Shown here: in pieces, positions 45,433 to 57,081 of the stretch
How the letters are laid out: each line of letters starts with the position of its first letter
Position numbering within the stretch: position 1 is the first letter of the stretch
NCBI RefSeq assembly: GCF_014356525.2
Contig: NC_052508.1
Span: 62,520,047-62,584,046, forward strand
DNA from: Nilaparvata lugens
Taxonomy: Eukaryota > Arthropoda > Insecta > Hemiptera > Delphacidae
DNA: 64,000 bases
Reading direction: 5' to 3'
The notes under the pieces: model-generated
The model's input: only the letters and a program-made list of their open reading frames with translations
What the model was told of the DNA's origin: nothing
Databases searched by the model: none
Program-made: the position numbers and the translations under genes

Positions 45433-47357
45433 TTATCCGATTTAAATTTTTACTTTCCTTGCCCTATTAACATAGGTAATTTTCAAGTTCTGAGAGTCTA
45501 TTAAATGTAATCATCCTATTATATTCGGTTTTTAATCAAATCAAAATCCAAATTTCTAGTTTATTTATTTCTGGACTGAAAAGTGGATTCAAATCAATTC
45601 AAGTGGATAGCATAAACTACAATTTTTATTCATTCATAACTCTACCTTCATTGTATTATCATTCATCCCATTATCATCATCACCTAGGCTTAACATACTT
45701 CTAGAAAGTCGCCTTTGTAAAGTAATAAATAATAATAATAAATATTGCTGTACAAAATAATTAAGGTACTCTAATTATTTTTCAATCAATCAATCAATTT
45801 TTATTCCAATCAACACAATACAATATACATAAAAGAAATCATAAACACAAAAAAATCACAATCAAAAAAAATTTCCAATGTAATACAAAAACAGGCTTCA
45901 TGACGGGGTGTGCTGAAAAGTAAGAAAAGAGGAAAAATACCTACCCAACTATGGTTTCCCATGTAATAGGCAGGTAGAGGGTATAAAAGTAAGGAAAGAA
46001 GTGGAGAAGAGGAGAAGAAAAAGGGAAGTATTGGATTTAGTAAGTATAATTTCTTTATTTCTTATAATTTATAATTATAAGTTTTCTATACGTTTCAAGG
46101 TCCCCTGAGTCCAAAAACATGATTTTTTAATTCCGAATCCAAACGGAGCAGTTGAAGGAAGCATAGGAATTATTTCTCTAACATAGGTGATTTGACTAAC
46201 GTGTATAGAAAATATTATTGAAATATCATAGAGATTTGTTCCGAGTTAGGTACACGGTAAGATGTATTTGACTACAGTATATAGAAAATATTATTGTAAT
46301 CTTGTAGCAGAATATTGTACCGAGTATTTGAGTGAAGAAGTAACGATTTCATTCGTCATCGGTCGTTGACCTACAAATAATACCTACCTCCTGATTCCCT
46401 TAAAAATGTCAGCATCTCATAGAAATAACATCAACACTACCCATCCAACCAATGCTGACAGTTATAGCTCATCTAATTACGACCTGTACATCACAATGTT
46501 CTGTTTTCACAAATAATGTTTTCAGATAGCTAATTTGTCAAAAGTCAATAATTATTTGGTTCCGAATACCTGTTTTCAGATTGTAAAATAAATCTGCGTA
46601 ATTGGTCGAGATGTGAACGACCTGTGCAACATTTCAATGCGGACGTCTGCTAATTAATATAATATTGTAAGTTCAGGTTCAGTAATAGTCTGTGATATTT
46701 CAGCATGAGATTCTCTTCAAAATATCAGCACAACTTTTGAATGGGAAGAGTTGATGTTATTTTGTAAGGATGCTCACAGTTCAAAGTGAATTTCATTATA
46801 GGATCCGGTTGGTGTCTGAAGCCAATTATAAGAAAGCTCCAATTAGCTTAGGTACTGTGTGGATGGATATTGTACACTATGTCAAATATAATTATAAAAT
46901 AGTTATTTGTATATCAAGAGTGAAAAGTACGACTTTTTCTCCCTGTGGGAAAAGCCCGAGGCGGAGCCGAGGGCAACAATTTTCCTGAGGGAGAAAAAAG
47001 TATTTTCGCTCGTGATGTACACAACATTTTTCCTCCATCTACATTTTTTTATAGAAACTGCAAATAAAATCATTTTAAAAACTTACGTATTGGTGACAAT
47101 GTTTTCTAACAACATAACCTAAAATCTAAAACCTAAAAACCGGTCGGCTGATTGGCTCTGCCGATTGCGCTATCTATCAGCTAAAGTTGTAACAATTATA
47201 TCAGCTGAGCGGCTACCAAAAATGGCTGACTCCAGATCACGCGTTTCAGATTTGAATTGCAGATCAAAAATATTTGTTGGCTGGTATTTTGAATAGAAAA
47301 AAATATTTTTAAAATTGTTTAAATTTTCATCGTCTACAAAATAAGAATATAATATCA
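45433..47357. other. Spacer with a LINE-tail-like stretch
   Basis: At 45783-45830, (TCAA)n followed by TTTTTATTCCAATCAAC resembles the end of a second LINE family on the minus strand. 46395-46460 holds AATGCTGACAGT motifs of the short repeat seen near 51480 and 55320. 46920-47010 has an inverted GAAAAAG/CTTTTTC-type repeat (TTTTTCTCCCTG and GAGGGAGAAAAAAG). No gene is supported. Confidence 0.4.
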
Positions 47358-48033
47358 CTAGCCGTCAGGCTCGCTTCGCTCGCCATATCCGTCTGGCCAG
47401 GGGGCTCCGCCCCCTGGACCCCCGACTGGATCGTCCAAGAATGAGATCAGCAGGCTCGCTTCGCTCGCCTGCATTTTTCATTTGAGCGTTTTTATCATAT
47501 GTTAGGACAATCCAGTCGGGGGTCCAGACTAAACGTCTGGCTAAACGGATATGGCGAGCGAAGCGAGCCTGACGGCTAGTAATATAATATTCCCAGGATT
47601 GAAGAAGCAGTGCCTAATCAATTTCTCCGCGATAAATGCATATAAATCTTCAACTTGATGCCAACCTAACAAAGTCAACTCAACTTAATGCCAACCTGAC
47701 AAAATTATTAATTTAGTTGCCAGTTAACAACTGTTTCCAAGAGGTACTCTAACTAGATTATAGTTCTATATTAACATATGATATGGAAATTTCAATTATA
47801 ATTAAGAGATCGGGAGAAGAAGAATATACATGCTAAAAGACAAACTTTCAACCCTTAAAAACAACCCTTAGAGTTAAAATATTGCCAAAAGATTTCTTAG
47901 TGCGCCTCTAAAGGGCCAAGTGAACATACCTACCAAATTTGAACGTTTTTGGTCCGGTAGATTTCTAGTTCTGCGAGTGAGTGGGTGAGTGAGTGAGTGA
48001 GTGAGTGAGTGCCATTTCACTTTTATATATAGA
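47358..48033 (-). mobile_element. Non-autonomous Helitron-like element, copy 2
   Basis: On the minus strand it starts TCTATATATAAAAGTGAAAT after an A and ends CCTGACGGCTAG before a T, with the same interior as 6560-7241. Only scattered differences separate the two 680-bp copies. Confidence 0.6.
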
Positions 48034-48405
48034 TACAAACATATATTTCATGAGTTGTTCAAATTTCTTGTTGTGGTATTGAATTCAGTCGACTCAATGA
48101 CAGACACCTCTATTACGCTTTCTCATCTGAGCTTAGACCTTCTAACCTATTACAATGTGAGTTTTTGAATCAGAGATGCTTCCTATGTTATTTAAATGGA
48201 GCCACTTTTACTCCCTAGGGAGTTTTTCAGTTTTTTACTACCTAGAGCGAAAAAGTGACACTTTAGTATTATGTTTCAGGGAGTAAAGTAAGTACTTTGG
48301 ACAGTAGCTGGAGGAAAAGTTAATTTCAGTGGTACTGGATAACAGTGTGTTTTTGAAATTAATTAGCTATTACGGTGAAAATCTGTTTTGAAAAGAAATT
48401 AGTTC
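48034..48405. other. Spacer, no supported gene
   Basis: Contains ACTCCCTAGGGAGT and related short palindromes around 48208-48300, resembling an old foldback repeat. Confidence 0.35.
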
Positions 48406-48409
48406 ACTA

Positions 48410-48657
48410 TAGTGAGGTCCACGTTATAATGACAGTATTTGATCAACTTTCGTTTTGCTATCCTTGTCTATCTTTCGACAAAGTCGGTGGTACTATCCTT
48501 TTCTAGGTCCACAACGGTGCCAATCTTTTTTTTGACAGTGTAGAAATATTAATAAATGTTATTAATGTAGAAATATTAGTATTATTAATTAATGCAGAGA
48601 ATCGGCATAGCTATTCTTCTATCTTTATTCACTGTCATTACAACGTGGAACTCACTA
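48410..48657. mobile_element. TA-flanked MITE (TAGTGAGG family), copy 2
   Basis: Ends TAGTGAGGTCCACGTTATAA and complement TAGTGAGTTCCACGTTGTAA, between TA dinucleotides (48408-48409 and 48658-48659). 248 bp, with no coding. Confidence 0.65.
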
Positions 48658-48977
48658 TAAAAGTGATGACATTTCATCAATTCATTGTTTATTGGATTGA
48701 ATTCATTATAAGTAATGACTGGATATGAAGAACAGTCAAGAGAATAACAGACAAGATATGAAGAACAGAACATAAGAGACAGTTGATAGGAGAGGAAAGA
48801 GGGAGAAATAAGGGTGGAAAGAAGAGAGAAAAAGGCTGTAGCCTAAAAATTAGTTGGCTGATGGAGGATGCTGGAGCAATACAAGAGAAAAGAGACATAT
48901 ACAGAAAATAGGAAAGAGAAAGATGAAAGGTAGATGAAATAGGAGAGAACTGGGAGAATGAGAAGAGAATGGAAAAG

Positions 48978-49259
48978 AGGAAGAAGAAGAAGAAGAAGAA
49001 GAAGAAGAAGAAGAAGAGAAGAAGAAGAGAAGAAGAAGAAGAAGAAGAAGAAGAAGAAGAAGAAGAAGAGAAGAAGAAGAAGAAGAAGAAGAAGAAGAAG
49101 AAGAAGAAGAAGAAGAAGAAGAAGGAGAAGAAGAAGAAGAAGAGGAAGAAGAAAAAGAAGAAGAAGAAGAAGAAGAAGAAGAAGAAAAAGGAGAAAGAGA
49201 AGGAAAAGGAGTAGGAGGAGTAGGAGGAGGAGGAGGAGAAGAAGAAGAAGAAGAAGAAG

Positions 49260-49290
<31 letters not shown>

Positions 49291-49291
49291 G
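48978..49291. repeat. Long (GAA)n array
   Basis: About 310 bp of GAA/AGA triplets with GAGA and GGA interruptions. It produces 80-165 codon artefact frames on both strands. Confidence 0.95.
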
Positions 49292-49946
49292 GAATTTAGC
49301 AAAATGAGAAATGAATCATGAATAACATTTACAAAATACCCATTCACTCATTGAAGAATAATGCTTGCAAGCATTTTGTACAAGTACAAATGAAAACCAA
49401 TTCAAGCTTAGCTGAAGATTAGACAGGAGAATTAAAACAGTGAAACTAAGCTAACAGAGCTTAACCGAGCATGAAACAGTGCTTTAATTTGTCGACGGGG
49501 GGGGATGGCCCCGTGTTAAACGCAGGATGTGATTCATTAAACGGTCCGGAGGCATTAATTAATGCAGTAATTAGTGCTCAGCTTACTCCTCCTGAAAAGG
49601 AAGTTATCTAGACTCCACTTAACGCAGCCTACAAACCAAGTGCTCCATGACAGTCGGATGAGCTGATTCTTCTTGTAGAATCTATGTCCTCATTTGATTC
49701 ATTCCTCATTTGTTTTAGACTGCAGCTATTGCTTTATAAATTTTCCTCTATTCAAGCTTTTACAATGGATCAACCAAGTAGTAACTAAAAAGGATTGATT
49801 TACATACTTCTATGTTGCTTTCCATTATGAACTGCTTATTATTAAATCACATTTGCTATTAAAAAGAACGACTAGCAGTCAGATTTATTCCAATAAATGA
49901 ATAAACTCACTGTAACAACGAGGCGGACCTACCGCGTGTCTAATAT
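49292..49946. other. Spacer with homeodomain-type palindrome
   Basis: No gene. 49495-49625 is more complex than its surroundings and contains the palindrome GCATTAATTAATGC at 49552-49565 and a further TAATTA at 49568-49573. Confidence 0.4.
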
Positions 49947-49953
49947 ATTATAC

Positions 49954-50227
49954 CATAGAGAAACAATAGCGTAGTAGATATCCCATGGTATAGGGAATTT
50001 ATGTCGCAACTTTTACTGTTATCTGAAGCCGATTACTGTCGATTATTATCAATTTTTACTGTTTTGTTGGGGTGATAGTGTATGATCGGCACAATTTGAG
50101 AGACTACCAGCGTCACACAGCTGCATAGGAAAGAACAACGTGAACTATCGGCTTGGGATAACAGTAAAAGTTGCGACATAAACGTCCTATACCATGGGAT
50201 ATCTACTTATGCTATCGTTTCTCTATG
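49954..50227. mobile_element. 274-bp TIR element (CATAG family), copy C
   Basis: Same ends and interior as the 263-bp copies, with about 11 extra internal bases (near ATAGGAAAGAACAACG). Perfect 7-bp target duplication ATTATAC at 49947-49953 and 50228-50234, an independent insertion. Confidence 0.85.
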
Positions 50228-50791
50228 ATTATACTTATTAGATATATTGGAGTTTAGTAGAAATATATTACATTTACATAGAAGCATAGAACTCAATTTA
50301 TTTATCTGAGTTCGAAAGATCTCGTTGTCACAGTGGGTGGTGATTAATTCATTTATTGGAAGAAATCTGACTGCTAGTCATTCTTTTAAACAGCAAAAGG
50401 CGATTTGATAATATAAAATAGTTGTTTCTAGGATGTAGATGCATGTGCTCTTTGCTGAAGTTTAGATTTTTCCCTTGGTACTAAAGTAATGTGGGAGATA
50501 TTCATAAGAATGGAAAATAATACCTCTAGTAAAGTTGATTACTAGATGAGCATAGAGTGGATTGTTGTTAACATTTTATTCATTATTTTGTTGAGCATGT
50601 TTTATTGTCTTAAACTCACTTTGATATTTCAGGTTTTTGATTCTCAGCTATTGATTGTTCTTTCAATGTAGGCCTACTAAGTTGATATATCACTTGGAAG
50701 TACCAAACCTGGAGTTATTCCAGACTTTGAAGTTAATTTTTTTGTGGTGTTACTAGATTATGTAGCCTAATATATTACCCGTTGGTGATAC

Positions 50792-50843
50792 CATAGATAA
50801 ACAATAGCATAGGCCTAACTGCTTACGCTGTTGTTTCTGTATG
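50792..50843. mobile_element. 52-bp minimal TIR element (CATAG family)
   Basis: CATAGATAAACAATAGCATA and, in reverse, CATACAGAAACAACAGCGTA are almost the whole element. A perfect 7-bp duplication GTGATAC flanks it (50785-50791 and 50844-50850). It appears to consist of the two outermost TIR tips joined after internal deletion. Confidence 0.75.
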
Positions 50844-50850
50844 GTGATAC

Positions 50851-53800
50851 TTTATCATACGAGAATAAGTAATAAAATAGTAGTTTTGTATTTCTCTTCA
50901 CTTTATCTAGAAATTTCCAGTGTGATCAATGATTCAGATAATGTTTAATTATCACAGATTATTTATGAGAGATTTTTTAAGTACTATTTATTCTTATAAT
51001 TCTTTATTTGAATCTTATACCACTACCTAGTACGTTATATTTATGAGCATTTTCCCACCATACTATAATTATAAAGTATACTTATGAGTAGACATTTATA
51101 AGAATACTTATAAAAGTACAGGCCTACGCACTTAAATTGAATTGGAGTTTAATTCAATGTTGGAAGTATCATATTTTCTCAACAAACAAATCTGCATGAT
51201 AGCTACCATATTTGGTCATAATGAAACATCCCATACTAGTATTATTAATTCTTTCATTCAATCAAGGCTAAAACACTTCAAAACTCCAATGAATCAATCA
51301 GCGGCTGACTCAAGCGTATATGACGTAATAGAAAAACACCTTGACATCCACTATTACTATTTATAAGATTTACTATTTTCATTCAGCTATATATTACCCA
51401 TCGCGTTCAGCCTCATTTGTAGCTAAATACTATAGTGACAATTCACTTCAAATTGTCAGCTTTGATTGAATGGGGAACACTGAAATGGAATGCTGACAGT
51501 TTTAATTCAATTCCATCATGGCAATCAATCCATATTCATCGCATATTATTATCTCTACACTCCGTCATCGTCAGCACATTTTCCCTCTCTTTCTAAATTA
51601 ACATGATCACACGAGCAACTATTTGCATGACCTTGAGATTTGACCTTTTCCTGCCGCTTAATTCCTTTCAATTAGTCTTGATTGTCGTTGGATAATCATG
51701 GCTATCAATTAAAAAATCCTAATGAATCACGACTTCACTCGTGTGCTTCAATCTCTCATCTCGTGGGCTCTCGAAAAACAATCTACGCCTGTTTTAATTA
51801 GCTTGATTGGCTATTCATCTCGGAGTTGTTTGTTGGTAGTTCCGTCTCAATAATTATTGGTCATCACTACTTGAAGTTTAAGATTAAAACAGTATGTAGT
51901 TTGAGCTTGAATTCAAATTCAACTCGAGGAAAATAAATTATTGTGCAACAACTTCTTGAGTAATTATATTACAACAACTGTTTTATTTTTTGGCTCCTTG
52001 AAAACGGTTCAGCTTCCACTGATTCGTTTATTCTACCATATTGAAGCTATGATGCTGAAAGAATGGAGATCGACCAGAATGCTGTTTCTTCTTGAGTAAT
52101 TATATTACAATGTACAAAACAGTACTATTAATCTGAAGGATCATGCATCTTAAGAACACCCTTGAACTTTCGACCTTTTGACAAGAGATTTGAGTGAAGA
52201 TGAAGTGAGGATCATTTTCATGATTAATAAATTACAATAGAATTAATTTGACTGATGGAAAAACGTTTTCGGACTTGGGGTATTGCTTCTACAATACTGT
52301 TTCACTGATAATTGATAAAGGTACAATATGTGCTCGTAGATCATCAAAATGATTATAATTTATGACAACATTTCAAACAGAAATTCTATATTTGGATTGT
52401 TTTTATGTGATCAATTACAATTTGAAGCAATTCTGGACATTTGTAATGGTGAAGATGATTTGAAAATTTTTGTTTTCTGTGAGAATTTAAAATTGAATTT
52501 TTACCTTCTTGAACCTCAAATTCTTCCAGCAATCAGATTTTTAACTCAAATATGTGTAACGCTAGTTCGCCTCCATGGTGCACATAGGGTAACGCTGAAT
52601 GGACTAGCAAATGACGGCGGTCAGACAAACGTATGTTCTCCTGACCGAAAACTTCACAACATCTCAAAGAATTTGGAAATATTCAGTGTATATCTGGGCA
52701 TTTGAGACTCATGAGCTATATTAGGCTATTTGTTGTGTATCTGCCATACGCTAAATAAATAAGGTACTGTAATATTATAGATAAACTCTATGTTTACATG
52801 AGTTTGTGGATTTGAGTGAAATTTTCAATATTTTTTTGCAATTGTGAAGGAAGAGTTTTGTTTGGATTTGTATTTGGAAATTGATCAATCAAATAAATTC
52901 AAAATTGTAGTAGATACATTTTTTGGACTCAAAATTGTGTACGAATTATCATTTAAGTTACGTAAGTAGCATAACCTTTAGACTGTGTATTCCAAATTAA
53001 GGTTTGAAGCAGTTTTGGGCAAATGCCTGTTGTTTTTACCTGAATTGTATTTGCATATGAATAAATAAATAAATAAACTAAGGTTATTTATACATTAATA
53101 AAACAATCGGCTCAAATCAATGCGAACTGGACGTTATACAAATGTCAAACTATACTGTGAGTGTTTTAAATATTTACAATAATTCATCAATAGAAAGCTG
53201 AATAGTATTCCAGTATACTAGGTAGTATAGATAGTATACGTGATAATAGATAATATATAGTATACCAGTATACAATGTGGTATCCAATGTGGATTGAATA
53301 TCAATCAAATGTCAATATTCCAATATACTTCAAAAGAACTATTCTAGATTTCCAAATTGTTAAAAGCAAAGCTGTGTTTTACTATACTGTTGGCACAGAC
53401 TTTCACGATGTGATTGAGAATGTGAGAAGGCCTACTGGAGAATGTTACGAAATCCACAATTATCATGCTTTTTAGCTAGACGTAACTGGCTTTTGACTGA
53501 AAACAATGACATTCAGTCACTGCACCGCCGAATGAGTTATTAGATTAGGAGTGAGTTATAGCCGGCGCGACACTAATCTGGGTGAAACTACATCTCAGTA
53601 GTTGCAAATAATAGTTACAAACGGCCATAGTTTTCTGTCTGTTACACAGTCAGTAATGTGAAAAGACAATTGTCAGTAGCTACGCCAATTGTAACTGTCC
53701 GAAACCTGATGAATTGTTTCTCAAATCACTTTCCTTCTAACTGTGGTTTTCGTTGTAGTCTTTCATTTCCTTCTTCTACCTTTTATTCTTCTCTTTTTCA

Positions 53801-53909
53801 CCGCCCTCCTCCACTTTTTCGTCTCCTAGTAGTTCTTATTCGTCTATTCCTTTAAATTTTTCTAATTTGTTGTACCTCTCTCTATCGAATTTATAATTAA
53901 TAAAAAATA
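50851..53909. other. Spacer, no supported gene
   Basis: AT-rich. Short frames at 51142-51366, 52349-52705 and 53275-53475 have no motifs and no splice context I trust. 51425-51505 carries the TAGTGACAATTCAC/AATGCTGACAG repeat. 53060-53080 is an (AAAT)n tail after TTTGCATATGAATAAATAAA, possibly another LINE 3' end. Confidence 0.4.
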
Positions 53910-54316
53910 TATAATTATTTTACTTAATCAATTTTCTGTTTTTTTCTCTTAAATATTCATATTGATTAAAACTTTCACAATATTTCCATTAATAAATAAA
54001 TCCTTAGTTTAAATAATGAAATTAACGTTTTGTTAGAGAGTTAGTGGGGAGGATATTTTTAATATTCTTTCCGAAGAATGGACATTGATATGTCCAAAGC
54101 TCCGCCAATTTATGTAGATGCATAACAATTTAATTATTATCTATAGTTATTATATTACAAATGCTTTTTCATATCATATACAGTTCAATAATTATTTTCC
54201 TAGTCTATATTATGTAAATTCATCTATAATTTTGCTGTATTGTAAGTTATTGTATATAAGTGTATAAACCAGTATATATTGTAATCTACATAAATAAAGT
54301 ACTCAATCAATCAAAT
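53910..54316 (+). mobile_element. LINE or SINE 3' end, copy 3
   Basis: Plus-strand relative of 544-985. Contains GAAAGAATGG-complementary sequence near 54070 and ends AATAAAGTACTCAATCAATC at about 54292-54311. Similarity to copy 1 extends upstream to near 53930, so this is one of the longer copies. Confidence 0.6.
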
Positions 54317-55707
54317 CTCAAAATTCTAATTCTGTTATTCTTCTATTGATAGCTTCTATTCTCCTTTCTTCTTCATCTCATATTTTTTTAATCTCTCTTC
54401 TCACACCTTCATTCCCTTCCTGTATTTCAACAACAATTATTATCACCTCATAGAATAAATCAAACCTTCATGTTTTTCATCGTATTTCTCATCTCTCATT
54501 TTAGCATTGTTTTTCTCCTCAATTGCTTGTTCTCTTTCTTTATAAGTGTTCTCTCCAACTCCTTTCTTTAATTCTCATTCAATTATTTCTAATCTTCCTG
54601 ATTTCAGAACTTCTTCAACCGCCGTCTAATTTTTTCTCTCTCGTTTCATTTAATATTGTTATTGCCTCTTCACTCCTCTCCGTTACCATTTACCTCATTT
54701 ATTACTGCCTTGTCCTTTTTTCTGCCTCTCTTCTTCTCCCACTTCTTCCATTCCTTCAAGTGTCTTGTATCCCTTCTCTTCAATTTTTCATTTTTCCATG
54801 TTTGTGTCTCCAGCTCATGAAAATTACAGCTACTTTTAGAACAAAGATTCCATTCACCGACATTGTCTCCCACCTCTTAACTGTTGTAGTGTAATGTGAT
54901 TCAAATTACATTTCAAACTCTAATTTTATTCAATCTGATTCACAATATTCACAAATCATGAGATAAAAATATCATACAGGTTAACAATTCCTTCCTATAT
55001 TCCTATAAGACAATTCTTGTGTCTGCAAAGGAGACTGAAAAATCATCACTCAATCCTTCGACATTATTCAATAGACACTATCGATTATCGAGCTATCGAC
55101 TCTCGAACACGACCCGACACAAATTGGCCCCAATTACATGGAAGTTGAAAAATTGACTCGATTATGCAAGTTTCGTCGTTGAATCCGTGTGTTTCCAATG
55201 AGAAAATTACAACGGTGAATTGAAAATTAATGGCGAAAATTGCACTGTAGTGAGATTCACTATGAACTGTCAGGATTTCTTATACATAACATCAATGCTG
55301 CCCATACAACCAATGCTGACAGTGAATTTTACTGGCCAGCAGCACTCTTTGTTTTCTGAATTGATTGCAGGATGATGTCAGCATCTGCGCGTTGGTAAGT
55401 GTGATTTGATCTTGTTTTTCACTTTGATGACTAAAACTAAAACTCATTGAAGACTTTCTTATACAAATTAATTCTCATAATACAAGAAATTGCTATCCAC
55501 TTATTTCTGGGTGTCAATTGATAAAAATGATTGGGTTGCGCCACAGATCCAATAGAATTTCATTTCTCTGTATTTGTGCAAACTGTAATCGGAAACTATC
55601 TTGGTTTACATAATCATACCTAATAAGCATTAACGGAAAAAAATTATACAAAAAACCTAATATTGCTTTTTGTGTAGTTGAGAAGCTGATATTGTGGTAA
55701 TTATTCA
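54317..55707. other. Pyrimidine-rich spacer; short TAGTGAGATTCAC repeat
   Basis: 54345-54890 is CT-rich, which creates a 123-codon hydrophobic frame without significance. 55244-55345 contains TAGTGAGATTCACTATGAAC and AATGCTGACAGTGAATTTTA, a further copy of the small repeat family also seen near 8850, 46400 and 51430. Confidence 0.4.
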
Positions 55708-55709
55708 TA

Positions 55710-56028
55710 TTGAATGAAAAAGACTAAGAAATTGTCAAAAAACCACTGATTTATTGATAATTAGAAAGACCGGTTTCGGTTATTACACCATTGTCAATCT
55801 CTGATAAACTATAAACTACTAATAAAATAATTTCTGATATATGAACTGACATAGTTTATCAGAGATTGACAATGGTGTAATAACCGAAACCGGTCTTTCT
55901 AATTATCAATAAACTATATCAGTTTATAGTTTATCAGAAATTGACAATGGTGTAATAACCGAAACTGGTCTTTCTATTTATCAATAAATCAGTGGTTTTT
56001 TGACAATTTCTTAGTCTTTTTCATTCAA
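55710..56028. mobile_element. TA-flanked MITE with threefold inverted core
   Basis: The ends TTGAATGAAAAAGACTAAG and CTTAGTCTTTTTCATTCAA are exact complements within TA dinucleotides (55708-55709 and 56029-56030). Inside, a block containing GACCGGTTTCGGTTATTACA occurs once forward (about 55790) and twice inverted (about 55880 and 55955), so an extra copy of one arm has been added. 319 bp, no coding. Confidence 0.75.
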
Positions 56029-56030
56029 TA

Positions 56031-56999
56031 AACCTAATATTGCTCTGTTTATGGCAACTTGATGATAAATAATTGAATAATATTAACCTCTCAATTATCA
56101 TAACCTATTAATTACTATCAATATTATCTGGATTACTTTCTGCAATCTAGATTGATGAAACTAAACAGTATGTTTGAATCCCCTCGGATCTGAGAACGAA
56201 CTAGTTTTTTATACTTGAATTTTTTTCATGGAACAAAACAAGACGCTTTTTTCGAAGTCTACTATTTTGTTCGGTCCGTTATTACCAACTGAAAATCTCA
56301 TAATATTATTAACATATTCAAAATTCTTAGTTTGTTTTTTAGTGAAAATGGACTAAATTTTAGAAAAGTGAAACCATAACCCAATTTCGGACTTTTAAAA
56401 TGTTATCTAAATTTGGGAAAGAAATAGTACAAGGAGTATCCTTAGTTTTTCTCTTCCAATCAGTGCTACTTTGTAAAAATTATAAATAAATAAAAATGAA
56501 ATAAAATATTACCACTGCAATGTAGTATATTATCTCGTACAATTGTGTTGGTAGTTAGTTGACTATGCATTGTTATCACAGTATTTTGATAAGTAGTGAT
56601 TTATTTGTTGGAGATTGTCAAAAATCAAACTTCCAATATGAAAATTTTCAACTGAAGTCTCTACTCTCCAAATCCTGCTCCATTATTCCACACTGTGGCC
56701 ACATCTAATAATTCTATTCCCTCTCTTACAACACAAGCAGCCACTCTCATTACACACCCCAATCCATTCTCTCTCTTAGTCCCACTTTCTCTTCCACTCT
56801 CACTTTCTCATACTACTGCACTTCCTACTTCTTCGAATCAATTCGGTTTTTAATGCTGCAAGCTTCTTATACAGAACGACGAAGCGTTATATTATAAGGG
56901 TGGTCCCTTCACCCCCTAAAAAGACTGGCCACGTTTTTTCTCATTTCAAATCAACCCACACACACACACAGTAGTCTGATGGAATAGAAAAATGAGGTT
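56031..56999. other. Spacer, no supported gene
   Basis: AT-rich, then CT-rich from 56690 (TCTCTCTTACAAC-type sequence). Nothing recognisable. Confidence 0.5.
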
Positions 57000-57081
57000 C
57001 TTCTTCTTATTTTTCCTCCTCTTCTTCTTCTTCTTCTTCTTCTTCTTCTTCTTCTTCTATTTCTTCTTCTTCTACTTCTTT
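57000..57081. repeat. (TTC)n microsatellite
   Basis: TTC/CTT triplets on the plus strand, the reverse orientation of the GAA arrays at 37906, 43195 and 48978. Confidence 0.95.

Noticed and set aside
52349..52705. 118-codon plus-strand frame
   Set aside because: No motif was recognised, and it lies in repeat-bearing AT-rich DNA; a chance frame cannot be excluded.
54523..54894. 123-codon hydrophobic frame suggestive of a transmembrane protein
   Set aside because: Product of a CT-rich tract; Leu/Phe/Ser translation is expected from base composition.
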